Part shown: piece after piece, positions 40,106 to 49,720 of the stretch
Layout of the letters: each line of letters opens with the position of its first letter
How positions within the stretch are numbered: the stretch's first letter is position 1
Assembly: GCA_003243195.1 (NCBI GenBank)
Contig: QFQI01000003.1
Location: forward strand, 62,001 to 126,000
Origin: Sphingomonas taxi
Lineage (GTDB): Bacteria; Pseudomonadota; Alphaproteobacteria; Sphingomonadales; Sphingomonadaceae
Length of the DNA stretch: 64,000 bases
Reading direction: 5' to 3'
Notes under the pieces: generated by a model
What the model was told of the DNA's origin: nothing
The model's input: the letters and a program-made list of their open reading frames with translations, nothing else
Databases searched by the model: none
Position numbers and translations under genes: made by a program

Positions 40106-41515
40106 ATGGCCGAGCTGATCTCCTTCGAACCCGCCACCGGCGCCGAATTGTGGCGCGGGGCGACCAGCGACGTCGATGCGGAGGTCGCCACCGCGCGGAG
40201 CGGCTTCGTGCCCTGGGCGGCGCGCTCGCTGGCGTTCCGCATCGAGACGATGCGTCGCTTCGCCAACATCGTCCGCCAGCGCGCCGACGCCTTCGCCGAC
40301 GTGATCGCGCGCGAGACGGGCAAGCCGCTGTGGGAAGCGCGCACCGAGGTCGACACGGTGATCGCCAAGGTCGACATCTCGGTCAGCGCCTTCGCCGAGC
40401 GTACCGCGCAGCGGCGCATGGATGCGCCGATGAACACGCGCATGGCGTTGCGCCACAAGCCGCATGGCGTGCTGGCGGTGCTGGGGCCGTACAATTTCCC
40501 GGCGCATCTGCCCAACGGCCATATCGTTCCGGCGCTGATCGCGGGCAATGCGGTGGTGTTCAAGCCGTCGGAGAAGACGCCCGCCACCGGCGTGTTCCTG
40601 GTGGAATGCTACCATGCCGCCGGCGTGCCGGAGGAGACGGTGCGCGTCGTGATCGGCGGACCGGCGGAGGGTCGCGCGCTGGCCGCGCACGACGACATCG
40701 ACGGGCTGCTCTTCACCGGATCCGCGCGAACCGGCATCGCGCTGAACCGCGCCTTCGCCGAGAAGCCGGAGAAGATCCTCGCGCTGGAGATGGGCGGCAA
40801 CAACCCGATCGTGGTGTGGGACACGCCGGACCTGCACACCGCCGCGGTGCTGGTCGTGCAGTCCGCCTTCACCACCGCCGGGCAGCGCTGCACCGCCGCG
40901 CGGCGGCTGATCGTGCAGGAAACGCTCGCCGACGCGCTGCTGGCCGAGCTCGACCGGCTGACCCGGCGGCTGATCGTCGGCGGCCCGCACGACGATCCCC
41001 AGCCGTTCATGGGGCCGGTGATCGACAACGACACCGCCGACGGACTGACCGAGAGTTTCCTCGCGCTGATGATGAAGGGCGGTCGCCCGGTCCACCACAT
41101 GGCGCGCCTGGTCGAGGATCGCCCGTTCGTGACGCCGGGCATCATCGACGTGACCGACGTCGCCGAGCGCCCCGACATCGAACTGTTCGGCCCGCTGCTG
41201 CAGGTGGTGCGCGTCGACGATTTCGACGCCGCGATCGCCGAGGCGAACAATACCCGCTACGGCCTGTCCGCCGCGCTCGTCAGCCAGACGCCGGCGCTGT
41301 TCGATCGTTTCTGGGCCGGTGCGCGCGCGGGGATCATCAACTGGAACCGCCCCACCAACGGCGCGTCGTCATCCGCACCGTTCGGCGGGATCGGATGGTC
41401 GGGCAACCACCGGCCGAGCGCCTATTACGCGGCGGATTACTGCGCCTATCCGGTCGTGTCGAACGAGGCGGATGCGGCGCGCGCGACGATCGGCATCGGT
41501 CTGGCCGACGCCTGA
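40106..41515 (+). CDS. astD: Aldehyde dehydrogenase, succinylglutamate-semialdehyde type
   Basis: 469 residues. The ALDH active site is complete: LEMGGNNP with the general base Glu, and GQRCTAARR with the nucleophile Cys. The phrase GPYNFPAHLPNGHIVPALIAGN and the NWNRPTNGASSSAPFGG end are typical of AstD, which oxidises N-succinylglutamate semialdehyde to succinylglutamate in arginine breakdown with NAD+. No other ast gene is nearby, so the symbol is given on family resemblance. It follows selO by 46 bases. Confidence 0.82.
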   Translation: MAELISFEPATGAELWRGATSDVDAEVATARSGFVPWAARSLAFRIETMRRFANIVRQRADAFADVIARETGKPLWEARTEVDTVIAKVDISVSAFAERTAQRRMDAPMNTRMALRHKPHGVLAVLGPYNFPAHLPNGHIVPALIAGNAVVFKPSEKTPATGVFLVECYHAAGVPEETVRVVIGGPAEGRALAAHDDIDGLLFTGSARTGIALNRAFAEKPEKILALEMGGNNPIVVWDTPDLHTAAVLVVQSAFTTAGQRCTAARRLIVQETLADALLAELDRLTRRLIVGGPHDDPQPFMGPVIDNDTADGLTESFLALMMKGGRPVHHMARLVEDRPFVTPGIIDVTDVAERPDIELFGPLLQVVRVDDFDAAIAEANNTRYGLSAALVSQTPALFDRFWAGARAGIINWNRPTNGASSSAPFGGIGWSGNHRPSAYYAADYCAYPVVSNEADAARATIGIGLADA

Positions 41516-41543
41516 CCCCCCTCTCGAACAAGGAAGAACGGCG

Positions 41544-42458
41544 ATGGCAACCGGACTGGTCGCGCTGCTGGACGATATCGCCGGACTGACCCGGCTGGCG
41601 GCGGCCTCGCTGGACGACGTCGGCGCCGCAGCGACCAAGGCCGGCACCAAGGCGGCGGGCGTGGTGGTGGACGATACCGCGGTCACGCCGCGCTACGTCG
41701 TCGGCCTGTCGCCCAAGCGCGAACTGCCGATCATCGGCAAGATCGCGCTCGGTTCGGTGCGCAACAAACTGCTGTTCCTGCTACCCGCCGCGCTGATCCT
41801 CAGCGCCGTCGCGCCATGGGCGCTGGCGCCGCTGCTGATGGTGGGTGGCGCTTATCTGTGCTTCGAGGGCGCGGAGAAGGTGATCGAGGCGTTCGGCGGC
41901 GCCGGGCATGCCGAGGAGGAGGTCGCCACCGCCGATCCGGTCGCGCTGGAAAAGCAGAAGGTGTCGGGCGCGATCCGCACCGACTTCATCCTGTCAGCGG
42001 AGATCATGGTGATCGCGCTGCGCGAGGTCGCGGACCGGCCGCTGCTGACGCAGGCGGTCACGCTGGCGATCGTCGCGCTCGTCATCACCGCCGGCGTCTA
42101 CGGCGTCGTCGCGCTGATCGTGAAGGCCGACGACGTGGGCCTCTATCTCGCCCGGCGACCGTCCGCACTGGCGCAGGCGATCGGCCGCGGGCTGGTGAAG
42201 GGCGTGCCGGTGCTGATGCGCGCGCTGGCGATCATCGGCACCGCCGCGATGATCTGGGTCGGCGGCGACCTGCTGATCCACAATGTCGCCGCCGTCGGGC
42301 TGCCCGGGCCGGCGGCGTTCGTCCATCACCTTGCCGAGGCGGCGGGCGGCGGCGCGCCCGGCTGGATCGTCAGCGCCGCGATCTCGGGCGTGCTGGGGCT
42401 GATCGTCGGCGGGGTGATCGCGCTGGTGATGCACCGGGTGCAGGCGGCCCGGCATTGA
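41544..42458 (+). CDS. DUF808 (YedI-like) membrane protein
   Basis: 304 residues with the family start MATGLVALLDDIAGLTRLAAASLDDV and the signature PRYVVGLSPKRELPII and YLCFEGAEKVIE. About five to six membrane segments (for example near 75-105, 165-195, 225-255 and 275-298). DUF808 proteins are inner-membrane proteins without established function. It follows the dehydrogenase by 28 bases with AAGGAAG upstream of the ATG, so may be co-transcribed. Confidence 0.87.
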   Translation: MATGLVALLDDIAGLTRLAAASLDDVGAAATKAGTKAAGVVVDDTAVTPRYVVGLSPKRELPIIGKIALGSVRNKLLFLLPAALILSAVAPWALAPLLMVGGAYLCFEGAEKVIEAFGGAGHAEEEVATADPVALEKQKVSGAIRTDFILSAEIMVIALREVADRPLLTQAVTLAIVALVITAGVYGVVALIVKADDVGLYLARRPSALAQAIGRGLVKGVPVLMRALAIIGTAAMIWVGGDLLIHNVAAVGLPGPAAFVHHLAEAAGGGAPGWIVSAAISGVLGLIVGGVIALVMHRVQAARH

Positions 42459-42587
42459 TTGCCGTCATGGTCGCCCGCGCGGCGCGGCGATGACGCCATC
42501 CGCCGCCGCGCACAAACCAATCCTACGCGCCCGCCAAGCAGCGCTCCGATTGCGCGTCGCCCCCCGCGGGTCCATCTGCGTTGCATC

Positions 42588-43376
42588 ATGGCGACGCTTC
42601 TCGATCCCGACGCGCGCGGCCGCGTCATCCTGGTGGGTGCCGGCCCCGGCGATCCCGGCCTGCTCACGGTACGCGCGGTGGAGGCGCTGCGCGTCGCCGA
42701 CGTGGTGGTGCACGACGGGTTGATCGACCCGCGCGTGCTGGATCTCGCGCCGCCGGCGGCGCACCGCATCTCGGTCGCCAAGCGCCGCGCGCGCCACACG
42801 CTGCCGCAGGAGGCGATCAACGCGTTGATCGTCGCGCATGTCATGGCGGGGGCGGTGGTCGTGCGGCTGAAGGGCGGCGACCCGTTCATCTTCGGGCGCG
42901 GCGGCGAGGAAGTGGAGGCGGTGCGCGCCGCCGGGCTGGCGGTGGAGGTGATCCCGGGCGTGTCGGCGGCGCTCGGCTGCGCGGCGGAGGCGATGCTGCC
43001 GCTGACGCATCGCGATCACAGTTCGGCGGTCACCTTCGTCGCCGGCCAGTGCAAGGGGCTGACCGATCAGGACTGGTCGGGGCTTGCCGGACAGGGGCGC
43101 ACTTTGGTGATCTACATGGGCGTCGCCACCGCCGAGGCGATCGCCGACAAGCTGATGGCCGACGGCGTCGCGCCCGACATGCCGGTGGCGGTGCTGGAGA
43201 AGGGCACGCTGCCGGAGCACCGCGCGCTGCGCACGCTGCTTGCCGATCTGGGCGCGATGGTGCAGCGCGAGCGCGTGGCGAGCCCGGCGATCATCGTCGT
43301 GGGCGAGGTGGTGGAATTGTCCGACGCCGAGGATCGGCTGGTCGGCTATGCACGGGTGGCGGAGCAGATGGCGTGA
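42588..43376 (+). CDS. cobA: Uroporphyrinogen-III C-methyltransferase
   Basis: Adds two methyl groups from SAM to uroporphyrinogen III to make precorrin-2, precursor of siroheme. The 262 residues carry VGAGPGDPGLLTVRA, the central RLKGGDPFIFGRGGEE and PGVSAALGCAAEAMLPLTHRD. It is the methyltransferase only, without the CysG-type dehydrogenase/ferrochelatase domain. It opens the sulfate assimilation operon, so it likely supplies siroheme to CysI. The stop overlaps the next GTG (GTGA). Confidence 0.95.
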   Translation: MATLLDPDARGRVILVGAGPGDPGLLTVRAVEALRVADVVVHDGLIDPRVLDLAPPAAHRISVAKRRARHTLPQEAINALIVAHVMAGAVVVRLKGGDPFIFGRGGEEVEAVRAAGLAVEVIPGVSAALGCAAEAMLPLTHRDHSSAVTFVAGQCKGLTDQDWSGLAGQGRTLVIYMGVATAEAIADKLMADGVAPDMPVAVLEKGTLPEHRALRTLLADLGAMVQRERVASPAIIVVGEVVELSDAEDRLVGYARVAEQMA

Positions 43377-43669
43377 GGCTGGTGACCGGCAACGATCTGG
43401 CGAGCGGCGACGTGATCTGGTGGACCGGCAGCGACTGGACCCGCCACATCGCGGAAGCGCGCGACGCCGGCGAGCACGCCGAGGCGATCGCGCGTCAGGA
43501 GGAGGCCGCGCGGCGCGTCAACGGCCCCTATGTGATCGAGGCGAGCGAGACGCCGGACGGCCCGCGCCCCGCGCACATCAAGGATCGCATCCGCGCGCTG
43601 GGGCCGACGGTGCGTCCGGACCTGACGCTGAAGCCGGCCGATCGGGACGCGGGCAATTGGGTGATCTAA
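43373..43669 (+). CDS. DUF2849-family protein
   Basis: 98 residues starting with GTG overlapping the methyltransferase stop. The phrases RLVTGNDLASGDVIWWTGSD and WTRHIAEARDAGEHAEA followed by PYVIEASETPDGPRPAHIKDRIR are those of DUF2849, found almost only next to cysI and cobA in alphaproteobacteria. A small soluble protein; its role in sulfite reduction is inferred from context. Confidence 0.85.
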   Translation: MRLVTGNDLASGDVIWWTGSDWTRHIAEARDAGEHAEAIARQEEAARRVNGPYVIEASETPDGPRPAHIKDRIRALGPTVRPDLTLKPADRDAGNWVI

Positions 43670-43737
43670 TCCTTCCCGGCACGATGCAGGGGAACGCCGC
43701 CTGAACGGGGACACGGAGAGGATCTTCCCTCCACCGG

Positions 43738-43774
43738 CCCGCGGCAACTTTCCCTTTTCGCGGGTGCGGGAAGG
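43738..43774 (+). promoter_or_regulatory. Alternative hairpins in cysI leader
   Basis: In the 120 bases before cysI, CCCGCG (43738-43743) can pair with CGCGGG (43759-43764), while CTTTCCC (43748-43754) can pair with GGGAAGG (43768-43774) with one mismatch. The two stems overlap and exclude each other. The ribosome site (AAGGAAAG) lies just downstream. No known riboswitch class is matched. Confidence 0.25.
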
Positions 43775-43789
43775 AGCAAGGAAAGTACC

Positions 43790-45413
<1,624 letters not shown>

Positions 45414-45421
<8 letters not shown>

Positions 45422-45818
45422 GCGTGACGCGGTCTTCCCCGCCAACCCGCACGCGCTGTTCGCCCAGCATCGCTATTCGCCCGCGATCCGCGTCGATGGC
45501 TTCCTGTTCGCCTCGGGCCAGGTCGGCGCGCGCAAGGACGGCACGCCGCCGCCGGCGCTGGCGGACGAGGTGCGGCTGGCGTTCGACAATCTGCTGGCCA
45601 CCCTCGCCGCCGATGGCCTGACCTTCGACGATGTCGTCGACGTTACCCTGTTCATGGTCGATCCCGACGCGGTGGTTCCGACGGTGTTCGAGGTGCTGCC
45701 CGATTACTGGGGCGACGCGCCCTTCCCCGCGCTGACCGCGGTCGGCGTGACGTGGCTGGCGGGGTTCCGGTTCGAGATCAAGGTGATCGCGCGACGACGC
45801 GCGGGGGATCAGGCATGA
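45414..45818 (+). CDS. RidA-family (YjgF/UK114) protein
   Basis: 134 residues of the Rid family, trimeric proteins that hydrolyse reactive enamines and imines such as 2-aminoacrylate, which forms in Ser/Cys metabolism. Phrases include GFLFASGQVGA, TFDDVVDVTLFMVD and FPALTAVGVTWLAG. The usual RidA catalytic Arg region (R-C/I-E type) is not clear near the C-terminus, so it may be a Rid2-7 relative. AAGGAGG lies seven bases before the ATG inside cysI; its stop overlaps the next ATG (ATGA). Confidence 0.88.
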
Positions 45819-46246
45819 GCGACAACCTGCTGCGCTTTCGCGACGACGAAGCGCATGACGAACCGGCGGTCACGCTGGACGCCTTCGTCAACGGCCAGAC
45901 CAACGCCGGCGCGGTGCGGCTGGAGGCCGGCGACGACGCGCGCCGCCTGCTCGACGCGCTCGATCGCCTCGCGCTGGTCGAGGTCTCCTTTCCCACGTTC
46001 CGCGACGGACGCGGCTATTCGAGCGCGCGCATCCTGCGCGAGGCGGGATATCGCGGCGAACTGCGCGCCGAGGGCGACGTACTGGTCGATCAGGTTCCGC
46101 TGATGCGCCGCTGCGGGTTCGACAGCTTCGCGCCCGCCGCCGCGATCGATCCGGTCGTGCTGCAACGCTCGCTCGACCGCTACGACCACCGATACCAGAA
46201 GGCCGCCGACGGCGCGGTTCCGGTATGGAGGCTGCGCCATGGGTGA
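45815..46246 (+). CDS. DUF934-family protein of sulfur assimilation
   Basis: 143 residues. Phrases LVEVSFPTFRDGRGYSSARILREAGYRGELRA (spread across about 52-85) and LMRRCGFDSFA are diagnostic for DUF934, which is nearly always encoded between cysI and cysH. Soluble protein, function unknown, probably a helper of sulfite reductase. Starts within an ATGA overlap with RidA and its end overlaps the cysH start by eight bases. Confidence 0.88.
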   Translation: MSDNLLRFRDDEAHDEPAVTLDAFVNGQTNAGAVRLEAGDDARRLLDALDRLALVEVSFPTFRDGRGYSSARILREAGYRGELRAEGDVLVDQVPLMRRCGFDSFAPAAAIDPVVLQRSLDRYDHRYQKAADGAVPVWRLRHG

Positions 46247-46997
46247 GCCCGCACACGATCTCGACATCATCGACGTCCGCCCCGCCTATACCGCCGCCGA
46301 CGCGGCCGCGATGCAGGCGCGGTTCGAGGGCGTACCGGCACAGGACATGCTGCACGAGCTGCTGGCCGGCGAGCTGCGCGGGGAGATCGCCGCGGTGTCG
46401 TCGTTCGGTGCCGAGTCGGCGGTGCTGCTGCACATGGTGGCGCAGGTCGATCGCGAGGTGCCGGTGATCTTCACCAACACCCAGAAGATGTTCGGCGAGA
46501 CGCTGGCCTATCGCGACGAGCTGGCCGAGCGGCTGGGCTTCACCGACCTGCGCGTGTTCCGCCCCGATCCCCGGCTGCTGCGGCTGAAGGACGAGAAGGG
46601 GCTGCGCTGGTCCTATGATCCCGACGGCTGCTGCGAGCTGCGCAAGGTGGAGCCGCTGCGTCGCGCGCTGCGGCCGTTCCGGTCGTGGATTTCCGGCCGC
46701 AAGGGCTTCCAGGCCAGCACGCGCCGCGCCCTGCCCCGCTTCGAGGAGGATGAGGGACGGTTGAAGATCAACCCGCTCGCCGACTGGTCGAAGGACGATC
46801 TCGACGGCTATTTCGCCGCGCACGATCTGCCGCGCCATCCGCTGGAGGCGCAGGGCTATCTGTCGATCGGCTGCGCGCCGTGCACGTCGAAGGTCCGCCC
46901 CGGCGAAGACCCGCGCGCCGGGCGCTGGCGCGGTTGGGACAAGATGGAATGCGGCATCCATGTCGCGGACCGGCCCGGCGAAGAGCCGGTGTTCTGA
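46239..46997 (+). CDS. cysH: Assimilatory adenylyl-/phosphoadenylyl-sulfate reductase
   Basis: Reduces activated sulfate to sulfite with thioredoxin. The 252 residues show the PP-loop-type VSSFGAESAVLLHM, the cluster cysteines Cys131-Cys132 (DGCCELRK) and Cys212/Cys215 (GCAPC), and the catalytic Cys238 in ECGIH. The CC...CxxC set marks the 4Fe-4S form that usually uses APS (adenylyl sulfate). GGAGG lies before the ATG inside DUF934. Last gene of the sulfur operon. Confidence 0.95.
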   Translation: MGEPAHDLDIIDVRPAYTAADAAAMQARFEGVPAQDMLHELLAGELRGEIAAVSSFGAESAVLLHMVAQVDREVPVIFTNTQKMFGETLAYRDELAERLGFTDLRVFRPDPRLLRLKDEKGLRWSYDPDGCCELRKVEPLRRALRPFRSWISGRKGFQASTRRALPRFEEDEGRLKINPLADWSKDDLDGYFAAHDLPRHPLEAQGYLSIGCAPCTSKVRPGEDPRAGRWRGWDKMECGIHVADRPGEEPVF

Positions 46998-47064
46998 CAG
47001 GTCCGGAAAACGCACGATACGGCGTGTTTCCGCACGGTCCGGCCCGCGACCGCCCTGCCCCTTC

Positions 47065-47703
47065 CTACACCCGGGGGCCGTAGGCGGGCAGCGCCAGCTT
47101 CCACCGGATCGCCGCCGCGCGCAGCGTGAAGCCGGCGCTCGCGGCGATGCCGGCCGCCGCCCAGGGCACCAACCCCAGCTCGCGCAACCCGACATAGCTG
47201 CCCGCCGCCAGCGCCACGGCAGTGACGTACAGTTCCGGCCGCATCAGGATCGACGGCTCACCGGCCAGCACGTCGCGGATGATGCCGCCGACGCACCCGG
47301 TCACCACCCCCATCAGCGCGGCCGGCAGCGGCGGCACGCCATAGCCCAGCGCCTTGGCCGCGCCATAGACGGCATAGGCCGCCAGCCCGACCGCATCGAA
47401 CCAGTCGAGCGCCTCGCCGCGCCACCAGCGTTCCGGCGTGACCCAGATCACCCCGGCCACCAGCAGGCATACCGCCGCCGCGCGCGCATCGTGCACCCAG
47501 AACACCGGCGCGCCGATCAGCAGGTCGCGCACCGTGCCGCCACCCACGCCGGTAATCAGCGCGAAGAAGGCGAGCGTCACCAGCGTCTGCGCGCGCCGTG
47601 CCGCCGCCAGCGCGCCGGACGCGGCGAACACCGCCAGCCCGGCGACGTCCAGCCATGGCGCGAATGCGGGCAGCAGCACGCCCGCGTCGATCGCGGGCGT
47701 CAT
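47065..47703 (-). CDS. TRIC-type (YicG/UPF0126) membrane channel
   Basis: 212 residues with seven likely membrane segments in two repeats, each with the family's glycine-rich motif: ITGVGGGTVRDLLIG near residue 50 and VTGCVGGIIRDVLAGEPSIL near 135. Bacterial members form trimeric cation channels. No operon partner. It lies convergent to cysH with 67 bases between the stops. Confidence 0.92.
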   Translation of the reverse strand: MTPAIDAGVLLPAFAPWLDVAGLAVFAASGALAAARRAQTLVTLAFFALITGVGGGTVRDLLIGAPVFWVHDARAAAVCLLVAGVIWVTPERWWRGEALDWFDAVGLAAYAVYGAAKALGYGVPPLPAALMGVVTGCVGGIIRDVLAGEPSILMRPELYVTAVALAAGSYVGLRELGLVPWAAAGIAASAGFTLRAAAIRWKLALPAYGPRV

Positions 47704-47716
47704 GCCGCCGCGCCCA

Positions 47717-48100
47717 TCAGTCGCGCTCGATCAGATAGTTCATCCGCGCCGCCGCGATCGGCCGCGCGCGATCGTCCTGCCACGCGAACGCCTCCACGCT
47801 GGCGACACGCGTGCCCAGCCGCGTGATCGTGCCGGCGGCGCGCGTCACGTGATCGCGCCCGCCGCGCATGAAGTCGACGGTGGCGTTGATCGGCTTGATG
47901 CGCGCGCCGCCCTCCTCCGCCAGCGCGTGGCGCAGCGCGGCCACCGCCGCGACCTCCAGCAACCCGGAGATCGCGCCGCCCTGCAGGAAGCCGGGGCGGC
48001 CGATCACGTCGGCGCCGAACGGCATCACCATCACCGGCGTTCCGTCGTCGGCGAACTCCAGCGTCGCACCGAGCAGCCGAGCATAGGGGGGCAGCTTCAC
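47717..48100 (-). CDS. PaaI-type hotdog thioesterase (second of pair)
   Basis: 127 residues with the hotdog fold pattern: GRPGFLQGGAISGLLEVAAVAAL supplies the helix, with HFxR-like PINATVDFMRGG and VASVEAFAWQDD as strands. The start is GTG overlapping the upstream stop (GTGA at 48097-48100), so both thioesterases are translated together. Likely hydrolyses acyl-CoA; substrate unknown. Confidence 0.8.
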   Translation of the reverse strand: MKLPPYARLLGATLEFADDGTPVMVMPFGADVIGRPGFLQGGAISGLLEVAAVAALRHALAEEGGARIKPINATVDFMRGGRDHVTRAAGTITRLGTRVASVEAFAWQDDRARPIAAARMNYLIERD

Positions 48101-48549
48101 GATGCCACCTTCGGATAGCGGCCGGCCGGCACCATGAAGGTCGCCGCGACATGCGCGACCGGATCGGCCAGGTCGCCGTCGTGCGCGATGCCGCGCGTGA
48201 AGGCGATCGAGCGCGCGACACGCAGGCACTCGGCACGCCCGATCACGGTGCGGCCGGGCCGCGCCGGGCGGAGATAGTCGATGCGCAGGTCCATGGTCGC
48301 GTGCGGCGCCAGCGTGCGGATGCGGTTCCACACCGCCAGGCTGGTGGCGACATCCATCAGCGCGATGATCGGGCCGGACGCGATCACGCCGCTGTCCTCG
48401 TCCCCGATCAGTTCCTCGCTATAGGGCAGCGCCAGCTCGATCCAGCCATCGCCGCTGTCGTGATAGCGGACGCCCAGCCGCCCGCTGTGTCCCGCGAAGC
48501 GCGGCGAATCCAGCATTTGCCGGGCGATGAGGGTCGAATCCCATTCCAT
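48097..48549 (-). CDS. PaaI-type hotdog thioesterase (first of pair)
   Basis: 150 residues with the hotdog elements: DEDSGVIASGPIIALMDVATSLAVW carries the fold helix and the strands LRIDYLRPARPGRTVIGRAE and HVAATFMVPAG follow. This is the larger of two adjacent related genes that overlap by four bases; together they could form a heteromeric double-hotdog enzyme. Start ATG at 48549. Confidence 0.84.
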   Translation of the reverse strand: MEWDSTLIARQMLDSPRFAGHSGRLGVRYHDSGDGWIELALPYSEELIGDEDSGVIASGPIIALMDVATSLAVWNRIRTLAPHATMDLRIDYLRPARPGRTVIGRAECLRVARSIAFTRGIAHDGDLADPVAHVAATFMVPAGRYPKVAS

Positions 48550-48579
48550 GGCCCGCCTCTACACGCCCGTGGCCCCGGC

Positions 48580-48606
48580 GCAACGTTGCAACGATTTAAC
48601 TAACGC
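48580..48606. promoter_or_regulatory. Candidate operator upstream of the peptide cassette
   Basis: GCAACGTTGC (48580-48589) is a perfect ten-base palindrome. CAACG also repeats at 48581 and 48589, and TAACG follows at 48601, giving a direct-repeat array in an AT-richer patch. It lies about 50-75 bases before the small peptide gene whose cassette ends in an OmpR/PhoB-type regulator. Binding is not demonstrated. Confidence 0.3.
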
Positions 48607-48653
48607 GCACCACCCCCATCCGCCGATGACGTCCGCGGACAAAGGGGGACATC

Positions 48654-48797
48654 ATGGCCATCGACATTGCGGACATCGCCGATCTCGACACGCTGGTCGC
48701 CGGCAGCGGCGCGATCCGCGCGCTGGAGCAGGTCGCGGACCATACGTGCGAATATGTCGTCGCGATCGTGCTGTTGATCGAGAATTCGCACCGCTGA
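48654..48797 (+). CDS. 47-residue peptide, possible modified-peptide precursor
   Basis: A short gene with a strong ribosome site (AAAGGGGG, six bases before the ATG) and a stop that overlaps the next ATG (TGATG), so it is really translated and coupled to the protein below. The peptide is acidic at the front (DIADIADLDTL) with a Gly-Ser hinge (VAGSGAIRAL), then HTCEYVVAIVLLIENSHR at the end. It holds one Cys and one Tyr. It looks like a leader plus core arrangement, but it could be an ordinary small protein. I recognise no family. Confidence 0.62.
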   Translation: MAIDIADIADLDTLVAGSGAIRALEQVADHTCEYVVAIVLLIENSHR

Positions 48798-49720
48798 TGC
48801 TGCCGGAGGCGGCGGTTCTGGATGCCTCCGCCCGGCGCGCGCGGGCGGTGGCGCTGGCGTGGCGCGACGATCCGGCGGTACGGCACGTCAGCGATATGCT
48901 GGCGCAGGTACCGCCCGATGCGATCGAGCAGGTCGCCGATGCGGCGGCGGTGCTGCTGGCCGACGATGGCTGGATCGCACCGCTGTTCGCGCCGCTGATC
49001 GCCGCCTTGGCGGAGGATCCGTGGTTCGAGCCGCCGTTGCGCGTCACGCGCGATCCGCTGCGCACGACGGTGCAGGTGCTGGACCTGCCCGCGGGCACGC
49101 TGACCGCCACCGTCTTCGATGGTGCCGCGCTGGCCGCGCAGCACGCCGCCACGCTCACCGCGTCGGGACGGCTGTCGGTCGCGCGTTATCACCGGGCGGG
49201 CGGGGCGCGGCTGCTGCGCTGGGACGCCGGCCCCGCCGATGCGGCGTTCAGCGCCGCGACCGCGCCGCCGCTGCGGCCGTTGCCGCCACGCCTGCTGGAT
49301 GATGGCGAGGTGGTGCGGATCGACGGGCGCGTGCGCGCGCATCTGATCGAAGGCGGCGGCGGGGAAATGGTGGTGCTGACCTTCGCCACGCGCGGCGGCG
49401 GGCTGATGCGCGAATATGATCGCGCCACCGGCACCCTGCTGCGCGCAGCCACCAACGACGAGGCGGAGTCCCGCACGCGCATGCTGCTCACGCTGCTGCG
49501 CCTGGGCGAGCGGCGCGACGCGGCGGCGTGCTTCGACACGGCGACGCGCGCCCCGGCCTTCCACCTGCGCTGGGCGGCGATGCGCGAATGGCTGGCGCTG
49601 GACGCCGCCGCCGCCTTGCCGCGACTGCGCGCGCTGGCGCAGGGCGATCCGCATCCCGAGGTGCGCGATGTCGCGCGCCGCACGCTGCCGCTGGTCGAGG
49701 AACGCCTGTGCCGCGCGTGA
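48797..49720 (+). CDS. Beta-rich/HEAT-like repeat protein, unknown
   Basis: 307 residues. N-terminal helical part (1-75), a middle beta-rich domain (about 80-190, with VQVLDLPAGTLTATVFDG), then helical repeats ending in a clear HEAT-like unit (LAQGDPHPEVRDVARRTLPLVEE). Plan is the same as that of the next protein, so the two may be old paralogues; here the metal-type histidines are missing. The ATG overlaps the stop of the peptide gene by one base. No named family recognised. Confidence 0.6.
   Translation: MLPEAAVLDASARRARAVALAWRDDPAVRHVSDMLAQVPPDAIEQVADAAAVLLADDGWIAPLFAPLIAALAEDPWFEPPLRVTRDPLRTTVQVLDLPAGTLTATVFDGAALAAQHAATLTASGRLSVARYHRAGGARLLRWDAGPADAAFSAATAPPLRPLPPRLLDDGEVVRIDGRVRAHLIEGGGGEMVVLTFATRGGGLMREYDRATGTLLRAATNDEAESRTRMLLTLLRLGERRDAAACFDTATRAPAFHLRWAAMREWLALDAAAALPRLRALAQGDPHPEVRDVARRTLPLVEERLCRA

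Noticed and set aside
38071..40587. 838-codon minus frame over selO
   Set aside because: Antisense to selO and the aldehyde dehydrogenase. Only the portion below 38663, in a different register, is real (the hydrolase).
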